From NCBI GenBank assembly GCA_017521805.1, contig JAFXDK010000057.1:25426-89425 (forward strand): DNA of 64,000 nucleotides, given 5' to 3'. The stretch comes from Ruminococcus sp. (GTDB lineage Bacteria; Bacillota; Clostridia; Oscillospirales; Ruminococcaceae). Positions within the stretch are counted from its first letter, which is position 1, and each line of letters opens with the position of its first letter. Under the pieces are notes generated by a model. That model searched no databases. It was given only the letters and a program-made list of their open reading frames with translations, and had not been told where the DNA came from. Shown in pieces: positions 6,900 to 16,747 of the stretch. The position numbers were made by a program, and so were the translations under genes.

Positions 6900-9308
6900 A
6901 TGGCTTCTAATAACAATCTTCCTTCAAAATCAATGAAAATCAGAGCGAAGATAACCATGACAGGTGCGTTTCTTCTGCTTTTTACAGGTGTTGCAGCCAA
7001 TTTCTTCAACATTTCCGTTGTGAAGAACAAGGAATATCAGACAATGGCTAACGATCAGCATTTCGGCTCAATACCTATATCAGCCCACAGAGGCTCTATA
7101 TACGATTCAAAGGGTACAGCCCTTGCAAAAAGTGCTACGGTTTACAAGGTATTTCTTGATCCGAAGCAGTTTCGAGAAGATATGGACTCCCTCCAGAAGC
7201 GTATTGACAAGAGAGCGGAGGAAATAAAAAATGGAACATACCAGCCAAATGTGCAGGTAACTACCGATGCTGAGGGCAATGAGGTATCCCAGACAATAGA
7301 GGATGCACTGCCCTCATCTGCTGAGACTTTCCGTACCGATGCTATTGCTTTTCTCAGTTCAAAGTTAGGGATAACAGCTGAAAAAATCGAAAAAGCAATG
7401 ATTGCGGAAAATCGCTACAGCGTATTGCAGGAACAAGTTGAAAAGCCTGTTGCCGATGAAGTACTTGCATATTTCAATCAGTATCGTCTTGTATGCCTCA
7501 ATGTTGAGGAGGATACAAAGCGTTATTATCCTCAGAATGAGCTTGCGGCGGCAGTTATTGGATTTACTGCCTCAGACGGTTACGGTATGTACGGCGTTGA
7601 AGCCTCATATGACGATTATCTTGCAGGCACTGACGGCAGAACAATATCCGCAAAGGATTCCAATGGAAACGAGCTTCCTTACCGATATTCCAAGACATAT
7701 CCCGCCCAGAACGGAAATGACATATATCTTACTCTTGATATGGATATTCAGTATATTCTTGAAAAGTATCTTGAGGAAATGTCAACTACTTATATGGTTA
7801 AGAACAGAAGCTGTGCTATTCTCATGAATGTTAAAACAGGTGCTATTTATGGAATGGCGCAGTATCCCAGTTATGACCTTAATAATCCTTATGACGTTGT
7901 TGACCCTGTTGTAGTTGAACAGCTGAAAACTCTTGAAGAAGCCGAATACAATAAACTTCAGGGTACAGCTCGTGAGACGCAATGGCGCAACAAATGCATT
8001 ACAGAGGTATACGAGCCTGGCTCTGTATTCAAGGTTATTACAAGTGCGGCGGCTTTTGAGGAAAATCTAATTGATGTGAAAAATGACAATTTTTATTGTC
8101 AGGGCTTTCGTAAGCTTGATGGTATGGAACAGCCTGTAAATTGTCATCAGATAGGCGGACACGGTCCACAGGATTATCAGTTGGCACTTACCCACTCCTG
8201 CAACCCTGCATTTATGGAAATCGGTGCAAGACTTGGCGAGGAAAAATTCCTCTATTATTTTGATGCTTTCGGACTTCGAGAGCCTACAGGTATTGATCTT
8301 CCTGCTGAATCAGGCGGAATTCAGGTGTCTGCAACGAGATTTACAAATGTTGACCTTGCGCTGTCATCTATTGGTCAGTGTGAAACAATTACTCCACTTG
8401 AAATGATAACCTCATATTGTGCGGCAATAAATGGAGGATACCTGCTCCAGCCATATGTGGTTGATAAGGTAGTAGATGAAGACGGTAACGTCGTAATGAA
8501 AAATGAGCGTACAGTACGCCGTCAGGTTGTTTCAGAGGCTACATCTGAGATATTGCGTGATAAGCTTTATCATGTTGCAGCAGATGGAAATATTAATATC
8601 AAGGGTTATGCCATAGGCGGAAAATCAGGTACTTCTCAGCGACTTTCAGTAACTGAGCAAGGTCAGGTTCTGGTACAGGGACAACAGGAAAATGCTGAGA
8701 AGCAGGAATACGGTGCTTCATACTGCTGTTTTGCTCCTGCTGACGACCCTGAGGTTATACTCCTTGTTCTTGCAGATATGCCTGATAAGGCTAATAATGG
8801 CGGTAATTACTACGGAAGTCAGGTTGCTGTTCCCACAGCGAGAAATATTCTCACAGATGTTCTCCCGTATCTCAATATAAGTCCTGAGTATACCGACGAG
8901 GAGCTTGCAGAGCTTGATATCAAAGTTCCGCTTCTTGAGGGCGGTGTAGAGGAGGCAAAGGCTACTCTTGTGGGACTTGGTGCAGTTCCTGAGGTAATAG
9001 GTGAAGGCTCCACTGTTGTGGCTCAGTCACCTGTAACAGGTACATCAATTGCCAAAGGCGGTACGGTATATCTTTATACAGACCCAAGTCATACAGTCGA
9101 TTATACAGAAGTTCCGAATTTAGTGGGACTTACACCGCAGGTGGCAAACGATTCCATTGTATATATGGATTTGAACTATGTTGCAACAGGTGCTTCAATT
9201 CATCGTGAGGGCGCATTCGTGACGGGACAGTCCATACAGCCGGGTGAAAAGGTTGCAAAGGGTACAACGATTGTTCTCGAATTCAGCGTAACAAGCGGAG
9301 GAGACTAA
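6900..9308 (+). CDS. SpoVD/FtsI-type class B penicillin-binding protein with two PASTA domains
   Basis: The protein has 802 residues with an N-terminal transmembrane anchor (about 20-40), the PBP dimer domain beginning at HRGSIYDSKG, and a transpeptidase domain. Active-site motifs are SVFK (Ser375), SCN (433-435) and KSGT (575-578). Two C-terminal PASTA repeats (about 640-705 and 735-802) match SpoVD and PbpB. These enzymes cross-link septal or spore-cortex peptidoglycan with an FtsW/SpoVE partner, which is encoded downstream. I cannot tell the vegetative from the sporulation role. The start at 6900 follows GAAAGGAAAAAGGT. The stop codon lies inside the terminal repeat of the palindromic element at 9306. 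Confidence 0.93.
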   Translation: MASNNNLPSKSMKIRAKITMTGAFLLLFTGVAANFFNISVVKNKEYQTMANDQHFGSIPISAHRGSIYDSKGTALAKSATVYKVFLDPKQFREDMDSLQKRIDKRAEEIKNGTYQPNVQVTTDAEGNEVSQTIEDALPSSAETFRTDAIAFLSSKLGITAEKIEKAMIAENRYSVLQEQVEKPVADEVLAYFNQYRLVCLNVEEDTKRYYPQNELAAAVIGFTASDGYGMYGVEASYDDYLAGTDGRTISAKDSNGNELPYRYSKTYPAQNGNDIYLTLDMDIQYILEKYLEEMSTTYMVKNRSCAILMNVKTGAIYGMAQYPSYDLNNPYDVVDPVVVEQLKTLEEAEYNKLQGTARETQWRNKCITEVYEPGSVFKVITSAAAFEENLIDVKNDNFYCQGFRKLDGMEQPVNCHQIGGHGPQDYQLALTHSCNPAFMEIGARLGEEKFLYYFDAFGLREPTGIDLPAESGGIQVSATRFTNVDLALSSIGQCETITPLEMITSYCAAINGGYLLQPYVVDKVVDEDGNVVMKNERTVRRQVVSEATSEILRDKLYHVAADGNINIKGYAIGGKSGTSQRLSVTEQGQVLVQGQQENAEKQEYGASYCCFAPADDPEVILLVLADMPDKANNGGNYYGSQVAVPTARNILTDVLPYLNISPEYTDEELAELDIKVPLLEGGVEEAKATLVGLGAVPEVIGEGSTVVAQSPVTGTSIAKGGTVYLYTDPSHTVDYTEVPNLVGLTPQVANDSIVYMDLNYVATGASIHREGAFVTGQSIQPGEKVAKGTTIVLEFSVTSGGD

Positions 9309-9392
9309 GGCAATACCACACAAAGCCTGCCAGACGGCTTTGTGCGAAATATGCTTGCATATTTCGCACAAGCTCTGTGAGGTATTGCCTTA
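9306..9392. mobile_element. Small palindromic element (three-way-junction fold) with 12-bp terminal inverted repeats
   Basis: Perfect 12-bp ends TAAGGCAATACC (9306-9317) and its complement (9381-9392) enclose two internal hairpins, 9319-9327 with 9336-9344 and 9343-9354 with 9357-9368. It has no coding capacity and fills the gap between the PBP gene and murE. The form matches a MITE- or REP-type element. The PBP stop codon TAA is its first three bases. Confidence 0.7.
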
Positions 9393-9412
9393 ATTCCGCT
9401 TTCGGAGGAAAT

Positions 9413-10849
9413 ATGAAATTATATGATCTTCTTGAAAACAATGCCGTAACCGCTATCGGCGGTACGGAAATAACATCTGTAACAGACGATACACGTAAGG
9501 TCACAAAGGGAAGTCTTTTTGTATGCGTAAAAGGCGGCAGCTTTGACGGTCATACTGCGGCGGCTGAGATGCTTGAAAAGGGTGCGGCAGCGGTTGTGTG
9601 CGAGCGTGATTTGGGTCTTGGCGACAAGCAGATTATCACTGAAAACAGCCGTGAGCTGTATGGAAAACTCTGTGCGGCATGGTTCGGACATCCGGAAAAG
9701 CGTATGACCATGATAGGTGTTACAGGTACAAACGGCAAAACAACTATCACAAACATAATCAAGCATATACTTATGCAGAATGGTTATAAGACAGGACTTA
9801 TTGGCACTATTCGCAATGAGATAGGCGATGAGGTACTTCACACAGAGAATACAACGCCCATGGCTTACGACTTTATGGCACTTCTTGCGAAAATGGCAGA
9901 TTCAGGCTGTAAATACGTAGTTATGGAGGTCAGCTCCTTTGCTCTTGTACAGCACAGAATCGGCACATCTTATTTTAAAACAGCAGTATTTACAAATCTG
10001 ACACAGGATCACCTTGATTATCACAAGGATATGGAGGATTATTTTTCCGCGAAGAAAATGCTGTTTGATGTGTGCGATACAGCAATTCTCAACATTGACG
10101 ACAGCTACGGCAGACGGCTCTGCAACGAGGTAAACTGCCGAAAGCTGACATTTTCCGTCAAGGAAAAAGCTGATTTCTACAGCGACAATATCTCCATAAA
10201 GTCCACTGGAAGCAGTTTTGATATTGACTGCGGCGGCGAAAAATATGCCGTATCTTCGAGAATTCCGGGTATGTTCAATGTGTCGAATCTTACAGCGGCT
10301 ATTGCTGTATGCCGACTTGAAAATATCCCTATGGAGAATATTCTCAGCGCAATTGCAGATTATAACGGAGTAAAGGGCAGATGTGAGATTATCCCCACAA
10401 ACCGTGATTTTACCGTTATATGCGATTACGCACATACTCCCGACGCTGTTGAAAATATCCTGAGAAGCGTCAAGGAGTATACAGAGGGCAGGCTTATATG
10501 TCTTTTTGGCTGCGGAGGAAATCGCGATGCTTCAAAGCGTCCGAAAATGGCGGCTGCGGCGGCAAAATATGCTGATAGGCTGATAATTACCTCAGATAAT
10601 CCAAGAAATGAAAAGCCTGAAATGATTATTGAGGATATTCTGAAAGGCATAGAAAATACAGAAATACCATATGATGTGGTAGTTGACCGCAGGGACGCTA
10701 TATATTATGGCTTGAAAATTGCGGAAAAAGGTGATATAATAGTATTGGCTGGCAAGGGTCACGAGGATTATCAGATACTTGCAGGCATGGAGCATATCCA
10801 TTTTGATGAAAGAGAAGTTGTGGCAGAGGGATTGAAATTGCTGTCGTAG
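9413..10849 (+). CDS. murE: UDP-N-acetylmuramoyl-tripeptide synthase MurE (meso-DAP type)
   Basis: The protein has 478 residues. The Mur-ligase ATP loop GTNGKTT is at 105-111. The YFSAKKMLF segment holds the Lys expected to be carbamylated. The specificity motif DNPR (395-398) marks ligases that add meso-diaminopimelate in known MurE enzymes, so the wall peptide should contain meso-DAP. It acts in the cytoplasm on UDP-MurNAc-L-Ala-D-Glu. CGGAGGAAAT sits just upstream of the ATG. mraY follows after 24 bp; the murF gene usual between them in many Firmicutes is missing. Confidence 0.95.
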   Translation: MKLYDLLENNAVTAIGGTEITSVTDDTRKVTKGSLFVCVKGGSFDGHTAAAEMLEKGAAAVVCERDLGLGDKQIITENSRELYGKLCAAWFGHPEKRMTMIGVTGTNGKTTITNIIKHILMQNGYKTGLIGTIRNEIGDEVLHTENTTPMAYDFMALLAKMADSGCKYVVMEVSSFALVQHRIGTSYFKTAVFTNLTQDHLDYHKDMEDYFSAKKMLFDVCDTAILNIDDSYGRRLCNEVNCRKLTFSVKEKADFYSDNISIKSTGSSFDIDCGGEKYAVSSRIPGMFNVSNLTAAIAVCRLENIPMENILSAIADYNGVKGRCEIIPTNRDFTVICDYAHTPDAVENILRSVKEYTEGRLICLFGCGGNRDASKRPKMAAAAAKYADRLIITSDNPRNEKPEMIIEDILKGIENTEIPYDVVVDRRDAIYYGLKIAEKGDIIVLAGKGHEDYQILAGMEHIHFDEREVVAEGLKLLS

Positions 10850-10873
10850 GTTCGTTAAGGAGTTGTAAATAAA

Positions 10874-11911
10874 ATGACACTATGGTTGATAATACTACTC
10901 ACATCGCTGATATCATTTGCAGTAGCGGCGTTGTCGGGAAAATGGCTTGTACCGTTTCTTCATAAGCTGAAATTTGGTCAGCCTATCAAGGTAAAGGACG
11001 GTCCTGAATGGCATGCTAAAAAGCAGGGTACTCCCACAATGGGCGGATTCATGTTTATTATTTCGACAGTGCTTACTTCTGTTGCAGGCTGTCTGGCATA
11101 TCGCGGCTGGGCAGGTCTGGATTTTCTTGATACTGCCGCAACTAACAGATTTTATATGCTTATAAGCGTTCTGGTATTTTCGCTGCTGTTCGGGTTTATC
11201 GGATTTATTGATGATTACACAAAGGTAGTACGTAAAAATAACGACGGACTTACAGCAATTCAGAAAATTATTTTGCAGACAATTTTCTCTGTTGGTTTTC
11301 TTTTCTGCCTGCACATTTTCGGCAGTGGAAAGACATCTTTGAATCTGGGTTTCTGGGAAAGTCCGAATCTGGGTATATTCTACTATATACTCATGTTTGC
11401 AGTGATTATCTATCTTACAAATGCGGTTAATCTTACCGACGGTGTTGATGGTCTCTGCGGTTCTGTTACATTTACAGCAATGCTTATTTATACCATATGC
11501 TGTTCAATTCTCATTGAAACTGAGTTGAGCTGCTTTACTATGGCGCTGGCTGGCGGCTGTCTTGGATTCCTTATCTGGAATCTCAACCCTGCTAAATGCT
11601 TTATGGGCGATACAGGCTCAATGTTCCTTGGCGCAGCAGTTACAGCTGTGGGACTTGTGCTTCACAATCATCTGTTATTGATACTTGTATCACTTGTGTA
11701 CATCATCGAGGCGCTGTCTGTTGTAATTCAGGTAATATATTTCAAGATAACAAAGAAAAAGTACGGTGAAGGCAGAAGAATTTTCAAGATGACACCCATT
11801 CACCACCACTTTGAAATGAGCAAGTGGAGCGAATATAAAATTGTTATTACATTTTCCCTTGCAGGTGCATTTTTTGGCGCGCTGGGAATCGCTCTTGTTC
11901 TTATGTTCTGA
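10874..11911 (+). CDS. mraY: Phospho-N-acetylmuramoyl-pentapeptide transferase MraY
   Basis: The protein has 345 residues with about ten hydrophobic segments. MraY signatures are GTPTMGG (near 52), FIDDYTKVVRKNNDGL (near 113), NLTDGVDGLCG (near 187) and TPIHHHFE near the C-terminus. It transfers phospho-MurNAc-pentapeptide to undecaprenyl phosphate, making lipid I for MurG. It is flanked by murE and ftsW in the wall cluster, with murD missing between mraY and ftsW. Confidence 0.96.
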   Translation: MTLWLIILLTSLISFAVAALSGKWLVPFLHKLKFGQPIKVKDGPEWHAKKQGTPTMGGFMFIISTVLTSVAGCLAYRGWAGLDFLDTAATNRFYMLISVLVFSLLFGFIGFIDDYTKVVRKNNDGLTAIQKIILQTIFSVGFLFCLHIFGSGKTSLNLGFWESPNLGIFYYILMFAVIIYLTNAVNLTDGVDGLCGSVTFTAMLIYTICCSILIETELSCFTMALAGGCLGFLIWNLNPAKCFMGDTGSMFLGAAVTAVGLVLHNHLLLILVSLVYIIEALSVVIQVIYFKITKKKYGEGRRIFKMTPIHHHFEMSKWSEYKIVITFSLAGAFFGALGIALVLMF

Positions 11912-11954
11912 TAAAGTCCATTTCTAACTTCGTTTACTTCCAAGGGGGGAAGAT

Positions 11955-13208
11955 ATGTCTGCTGCGGCAAAAAATGTTAAAACAAAGAAAAAGGACAGCG
12001 CATTGAAAAATTTTTTCAACGCTCTTTTCGGAGGCGGAAGAAACGGCGATATGAGCCTTTCATTCTTCGCCTATGTTATGATACTTCTTGTTGTAGGATT
12101 GGTTATGATGTCCTCAGCAAGCTATGCATGGGCATACAGTGAATTCGGTGACGGACTTTATTATGCGAAAAATCAGGCAATGAATGCGGCTATCGGGTTT
12201 GTCGCTATGATATTCTTCATGAAGTTTGATTATCATAACTTCAAAAAGCTTGAACTGCCTCTTTTTAAAAAGTTTAATATAGCAGGTATATTTTATATTG
12301 CAGTGGCAATTCTTCTTATTGCTGTTCTTCTTATTGGTAATACTGAGGGCGGTGATATGGGTGCTAAGCGCTGGATTGACATTGGACCTATAAACTTACA
12401 GCCCTCTGAGGTTGCAAAGCTTGCGCTTATAGTGTTTTTTGCCTATAGTATGGAGAAAGACGGCAGAAAAATGAACAGCTTCAAGACAGGTATTGTGAAA
12501 TACTCAGCGCTTCTTGGCGTTTATGTCCTGCTTATTGCTCTTGAAAAGCACATTTCAGGTATTATTCTCATCGGTACAATTGCTATTGCCATGATTCTCT
12601 GCGGAGGGGCTAACAGGCGTCAGTTTATCGCACTGGGTATTATTGCTTTTGCGGCGGCGGCAGGATTTATTTTCTGGCAGTACAACACTCCCGGAAGCTA
12701 TGTTCAGGTACGTATCAATGCATGGCTTCATCCCTTTGATGATTTGCTTGGCGATTCATGGCAGACTGCAAATTCACTTATTGCTATCGGTTCAGGCGGC
12801 CTTTTCGGTCTCGGACTTGGAAATTCCCGTCAGAAGTATCTCTATCTCCCTGAGACGAAAAACGACTTTGTTTTCCCCATTGTATGCGAGGAAATCGGAT
12901 TTGTGGGAGCTCTTGCAATAATTATTGTATTTTTCCTGCTTGTTGTAGAGGGCTTCTCTATAGCGGTACGATGCAAGGATCGCTTCGGTATGCTTCTTGC
13001 GGTAGGCATTACAACACAGATTGGCATTCAGACTGTTCTCAATCTTGCCGTTGTAAGCAATCTCATTCCCAACACAGGTATCAGCCTGCCATTTTTCAGC
13101 TACGGCGGTACTGCGCTTATCATGCAGCTTGTGGAAATGGGGATTATGCTTAATATTTCACAGCACAGATATTATCCTGCCGATAGACCAACGGCGGATA
13201 CCAAATAA
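11955..13208 (+). CDS. ftsW: FtsW/SpoVE SEDS-family peptidoglycan polymerase
   Basis: The protein has 417 residues with about ten transmembrane segments. SEDS signatures include GAKRWIDIGPINLQPSEVAKLALI (central loop), GSGGLFGLGLGNSRQKYLYLPETKNDFVF and the C-terminal NTGISLPFFSYGGTALI. These proteins polymerise glycan from lipid II with a class B PBP partner, here probably the PASTA-containing PBP upstream. Placement before murG fits FtsW or SpoVE; the two cannot be separated by eye. AAGGGGGGAAGAT precedes the ATG. Confidence 0.93.
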   Translation: MSAAAKNVKTKKKDSALKNFFNALFGGGRNGDMSLSFFAYVMILLVVGLVMMSSASYAWAYSEFGDGLYYAKNQAMNAAIGFVAMIFFMKFDYHNFKKLELPLFKKFNIAGIFYIAVAILLIAVLLIGNTEGGDMGAKRWIDIGPINLQPSEVAKLALIVFFAYSMEKDGRKMNSFKTGIVKYSALLGVYVLLIALEKHISGIILIGTIAIAMILCGGANRRQFIALGIIAFAAAAGFIFWQYNTPGSYVQVRINAWLHPFDDLLGDSWQTANSLIAIGSGGLFGLGLGNSRQKYLYLPETKNDFVFPIVCEEIGFVGALAIIIVFFLLVVEGFSIAVRCKDRFGMLLAVGITTQIGIQTVLNLAVVSNLIPNTGISLPFFSYGGTALIMQLVEMGIMLNISQHRYYPADRPTADTK

Positions 13209-13217
13209 GGAGTTTAT

Positions 13218-14348
13218 ATGAGAGTATTGATTTCCTGCGGCGGTACGGGTGGGCACATTAATCCCGGCTTAGCCATTGCAGATATTATAAAATCAAAATA
13301 TCCAGACGCGGAGTTCCTCTTTGCAGGAACTCCCAATGGTATGGAATCAAAGCTTGTTCCGCAGGCAGGCTATAAAATGGAGCCTATAAAGGTTGCAGGC
13401 TTCCAGAGAAGTCTTTCTCTGGAGAATATCGGCAGAAATGCAAAAGCTGTCGCATATCTTATTACATCAGGAAAAAGAGCCAAGGAAATTATCAAGGGCT
13501 TCAATCCCGATATTGCCATAGGTACAGGGGGATATGCCGCAGGTCCAGTTATACGCAAGGCTGCAAAAATGGGGATACCTACAGCTATTCATGAGCAGAA
13601 TGCATATCCCGGAGTTACCAACAGACTTCTTTCAAAAGATGTTGATTACGTTATGCTCACTGTAAGAGAAGCTCTTGATTTTATGGATAAGAGTAAATTT
13701 GAGCACAGTATTACAGGACTTCCTGTCCGCAGCAGTATAAACAATAAGCTGACAAAGGCTGAGGCAAGAAAGAAACTGGGCTTCAACGACGATTTCACAA
13801 TCCTCTCATTTGGCGGAAGTCTTGGCGCAGGCTGTATAAACGAGACTATGACTGAGGCGATAAAGTGGCATCATGGAAAAGGTCTTGCAATAAATCACAT
13901 TCACGGATATGGCGGCATGGGTAAGGATACTTTTCCGCAGGCTATGAAAGCCGCTGGAATTCCGCTGAAAAGCAATCGTTTGAGAATTACCGAGTATATT
14001 AACGATATGGACGTATGTCTTGCTGCAGCTGACCTTGTAATATGCCGTTCAGGTGCGTCAACTCTTGCAGAGCTTGAAGCCGCAGGAAAGGCTTCAATAC
14101 TTATTCCCTCGCCTATTGTTGCGGGAAATCATCAGTATCATAATGCTATGGTTCTTGGAAAGGCAGGTGCGGCTGAAGTAATTGAGCAGAAAGACGCTTC
14201 ACCTGAGAGAATAATTTCCGAGATTGAAAAGCTTTACGGAAATCGCGATAAGGTAGAAATAATGTCGGAAAGTGCTAAGGGACTTCATCTGACTGATACA
14301 AATCAGCGTATACTCAACGTTGTGGAAAAGCTTCTGAGCAAAAAGTAA
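13218..14348 (+). CDS. murG: Lipid II synthase MurG (GlcNAc transferase)
   Basis: The protein has 376 residues. The N-terminal GGTGGHINPGLAIAD loop, the GTGGYAAGPV segment and HEQNAYPGVTNRLLS are MurG signatures, as is the C-terminal donor site CRSGASTLAELEAAGKASILIPSP. It adds GlcNAc to lipid I at the inner membrane face to make lipid II. It starts 9 bp after ftsW with an AAGGAG site. Confidence 0.96.
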   Translation: MRVLISCGGTGGHINPGLAIADIIKSKYPDAEFLFAGTPNGMESKLVPQAGYKMEPIKVAGFQRSLSLENIGRNAKAVAYLITSGKRAKEIIKGFNPDIAIGTGGYAAGPVIRKAAKMGIPTAIHEQNAYPGVTNRLLSKDVDYVMLTVREALDFMDKSKFEHSITGLPVRSSINNKLTKAEARKKLGFNDDFTILSFGGSLGAGCINETMTEAIKWHHGKGLAINHIHGYGGMGKDTFPQAMKAAGIPLKSNRLRITEYINDMDVCLAAADLVICRSGASTLAELEAAGKASILIPSPIVAGNHQYHNAMVLGKAGAAEVIEQKDASPERIISEIEKLYGNRDKVEIMSESAKGLHLTDTNQRILNVVEKLLSKK

Positions 14349-14392
14349 CCATATTTCCGCACTTTGCATACTATGGTGTGTGAGGTGGTGGT

Positions 14393-15652
14393 ATGCAGAA
14401 TTTTGTTATTACAGGAGGAAAACGTCTCAGCGGCGAGATTGAGCTTCAGGGGTGCAAGAACAGCACGCTTCCAATTATGGCGGCGGCTATCCTTGTAAAC
14501 GGAAAATGCAGTCTTGAAAGCTGTCCGAATCTGACAGATGTATATTCGGCTGCTAGAATTCTCAATCATCTTGGCTGTAAGTGCAGTATTGTGGGAAACC
14601 GCGGAGAAATCGATGCTTCCGCGATAACAGGAAGTGAAATTCCCGAAAGACTTATGCGCGAAATGCGTTCCTCTATTATGTTTATGGGAGCTATTCTCGG
14701 CAGAATGGGGGAGTGCACATTCAGTATTCCAGGCGGTTGTGAGCTTGGTCCCCGACCAATTGATATGCACCTTGCAGCTCTGGCAAAAATGGGTGCGGAA
14801 ATCCAGGATACAGGCGGACGTATCTGCTGTCGTATGCCAAAGGGCAGATCGCACGGTGCAAGGCTTTCTCTTTCATTCCCCTCTGTTGGCGCGACAGAAA
14901 ATATAATCCTTTGTGCCGTTCTTGCGGAGGGTGAAACTGTTATAAACAATGCCGCAAGAGAACCCGAGATATGCGATATGTGCCGATTTCTCCGTTCATG
15001 CGGAGCAAAGATAAAGGGAGACGGCGAAAGCTGTATTATGGTTGAGGGCGTGGAAAAGCTTCACGGCTGTGAATACAGGATAATGCCAGACCGTATTGCA
15101 GGTGCTACTTATCTTTCCATGACTGCGGCGGCAGGAGGAGAGCTGATACTTAAAAATGCTTGTATTGCCGAAATGGAGCCATTTGTATCTATTCTTGAAC
15201 AGACGGGCTGCTTTATATGTGCCGCTGACAACAGAATTTATCTCAGACGGGGCGGCAGGCTTAAAGCTGTGAAAAACAGAATAAGGACTATGCCTCATCC
15301 CGGATTCCCCACAGATGCGCAGGCTGTTCTCATGGCGGCACTTGCAACTGCGGAGGGAACAAGTGTATTTGAAGAAAATATTTTTGATTGCCGTTATCGT
15401 CATACTGATGCTCTTATAAAAATGGGTGCTGATATTCAGGTTATGGGCAAAGCGGCGGTTATACGCGGTGTAAGGCGACTTCATGGCGCAGATATTGAGG
15501 CTACTGACCTGCGTGGTGGTGCGGCAATGGCTGTGGCGGCACTGGCGGCTGAGGGAACAACGCGTATCGGCAGTATTTCTCACATCGACAGAGGCTATGA
15601 AAAATTTGAAGATGTCATAACATCTCTGGGAGGCAGTATTCGCAGGGAGTAG
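14393..15652 (+). CDS. murA: UDP-N-acetylglucosamine 1-carboxyvinyltransferase MurA
   Basis: The protein has 419 residues and the EPSP-synthase-like fold signatures. The UDP-GlcNAc-binding CKNSTLPIMAAAIL lies near residue 21. The catalytic-loop Cys, which fosfomycin alkylates in known MurA, is present in IPGGCELGPRPIDMHL (near 116). HPGFPTDAQAVLMA lies near residue 300. It commits UDP-GlcNAc to peptidoglycan synthesis using phosphoenolpyruvate. It lies where murB occurs in some other clusters. Clostridia often carry two murA copies, so another may exist elsewhere. GAGGTGGT precedes the ATG. Confidence 0.94.
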   Translation: MQNFVITGGKRLSGEIELQGCKNSTLPIMAAAILVNGKCSLESCPNLTDVYSAARILNHLGCKCSIVGNRGEIDASAITGSEIPERLMREMRSSIMFMGAILGRMGECTFSIPGGCELGPRPIDMHLAALAKMGAEIQDTGGRICCRMPKGRSHGARLSLSFPSVGATENIILCAVLAEGETVINNAAREPEICDMCRFLRSCGAKIKGDGESCIMVEGVEKLHGCEYRIMPDRIAGATYLSMTAAAGGELILKNACIAEMEPFVSILEQTGCFICAADNRIYLRRGGRLKAVKNRIRTMPHPGFPTDAQAVLMAALATAEGTSVFEENIFDCRYRHTDALIKMGADIQVMGKAAVIRGVRRLHGADIEATDLRGGAAMAVAALAAEGTTRIGSISHIDRGYEKFEDVITSLGGSIRRE

Positions 15653-15684
15653 TACTCCCTGCTTTCAGACACAGGAGAAAGAAT

Positions 15685-16578
15685 ATGAATGATGTAGAAA
15701 AAACGAATATAGAAAGGACAAACAGCGGAAAGCGTCTCCGCCGACGAAAACGTATGATGGGCGTATATGTTTTTGTGGTTATGATTCTTGTGCTTACGGT
15801 TGGCATAACCGTGTGCCTTACCTTTCTTTTTAATATTGATAGAATTGTTGTATCCGGCGAATCTGAGGAGTATACAAGTCTGCAGATTGTAGAGGCTTCG
15901 GAAATAAATGCAGGTGATAATCTGCTTCGTCTTGACGGAAAAAAAGCGGCTCAGCGAATACTGGACAAGTTGATTTACGTTGAAACAGCAGTTGTTGATA
16001 GAGATTTCCCTTCAACTTTGCGCATAAATGTAACAAGATGTATACCGGCATACAACGTTCGTTATGATGGCGGCGTTCTTCTTGTAAGCAGAAAGGGGAA
16101 AATTCTTTCTGACGGCGAGGTCTATACGGATATCGAAAAACTTCCTATAATTACAGGTTATTTGCCGGCGCATAAAACAGTGGGAACACTGGTGGAATCC
16201 GAAAATTCTAATAAGAAAGACGCTTTTGAGCAGTTTATAAAGCGCTTTGAAAAAGAAGATTTCAGTGATATATATACAGTTGATATGACAAATGAGTATG
16301 ACATAGTCGTCACTTACAGAAATGGTATGATTTTTAAAATGGGCAACTGGAGTGATGTGGAATATAAACTTGACCTTGCTAAAACTGTCATGGAGGACGC
16401 AAGTATTAAGGGAAAAAAAGGATATATCCAGATGATAGGCAAGAACCAGTGCAGTTTCAGAAGCAGTGGCGAAAGCGAGTTTGTAGTAACAGAGACAACT
16501 TCCGCTGAGGGTATGGAGAATATTTCCACGGAAACAACAGCTGTTGTAACTACTACAGCCGAATTATATGGATTTTGA
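15685..16578 (+). CDS. ftsQ: FtsQ/DivIB-type cell-division protein
   Basis: The protein has 297 residues. A basic cytoplasmic N-terminus (GKRLRRRKRMM) is followed by one membrane segment (about 30-52). Then comes a POTRA-like domain starting near FNIDRIVVSGESEEYTSLQIVEAS, and the FtsQ region with the typical LPIITG. FtsQ/DivIB scaffolds the septal synthase with FtsL. The last 30 residues are Thr/Glu-rich and probably disordered. Its position between murA and ftsZ is typical for Firmicutes. Confidence 0.85.
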   Translation: MNDVEKTNIERTNSGKRLRRRKRMMGVYVFVVMILVLTVGITVCLTFLFNIDRIVVSGESEEYTSLQIVEASEINAGDNLLRLDGKKAAQRILDKLIYVETAVVDRDFPSTLRINVTRCIPAYNVRYDGGVLLVSRKGKILSDGEVYTDIEKLPIITGYLPAHKTVGTLVESENSNKKDAFEQFIKRFEKEDFSDIYTVDMTNEYDIVVTYRNGMIFKMGNWSDVEYKLDLAKTVMEDASIKGKKGYIQMIGKNQCSFRSSGESEFVVTETTSAEGMENISTETTAVVTTTAELYGF

Positions 16579-16659
16579 TAGTTAAAATGCACAAAAAATA
16601 AACGAAATTGACAATAAGATTGTACAAAGCACAGAAAATAAAAAAAATAGCTGTGAGAC

Positions 16660-16688
16660 TTGAAAAAATAAGCGAAATATGATAAAAT
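16660..16688 (+). promoter_or_regulatory. Sigma-A promoter of ftsZ
   Basis: TTGAAA (16660-16665) and TAAAAT (16683-16688) have a 17-bp spacer. They lie about 60 bp before the ftsZ start, in an AT-rich gap with no other gene. Confidence 0.7.
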
Positions 16689-16747
16689 GATAAGTGTATT
16701 TATAGCTTATTTGGAGTGACACAAAATATTCAAGGAGGAGTTTCAAA

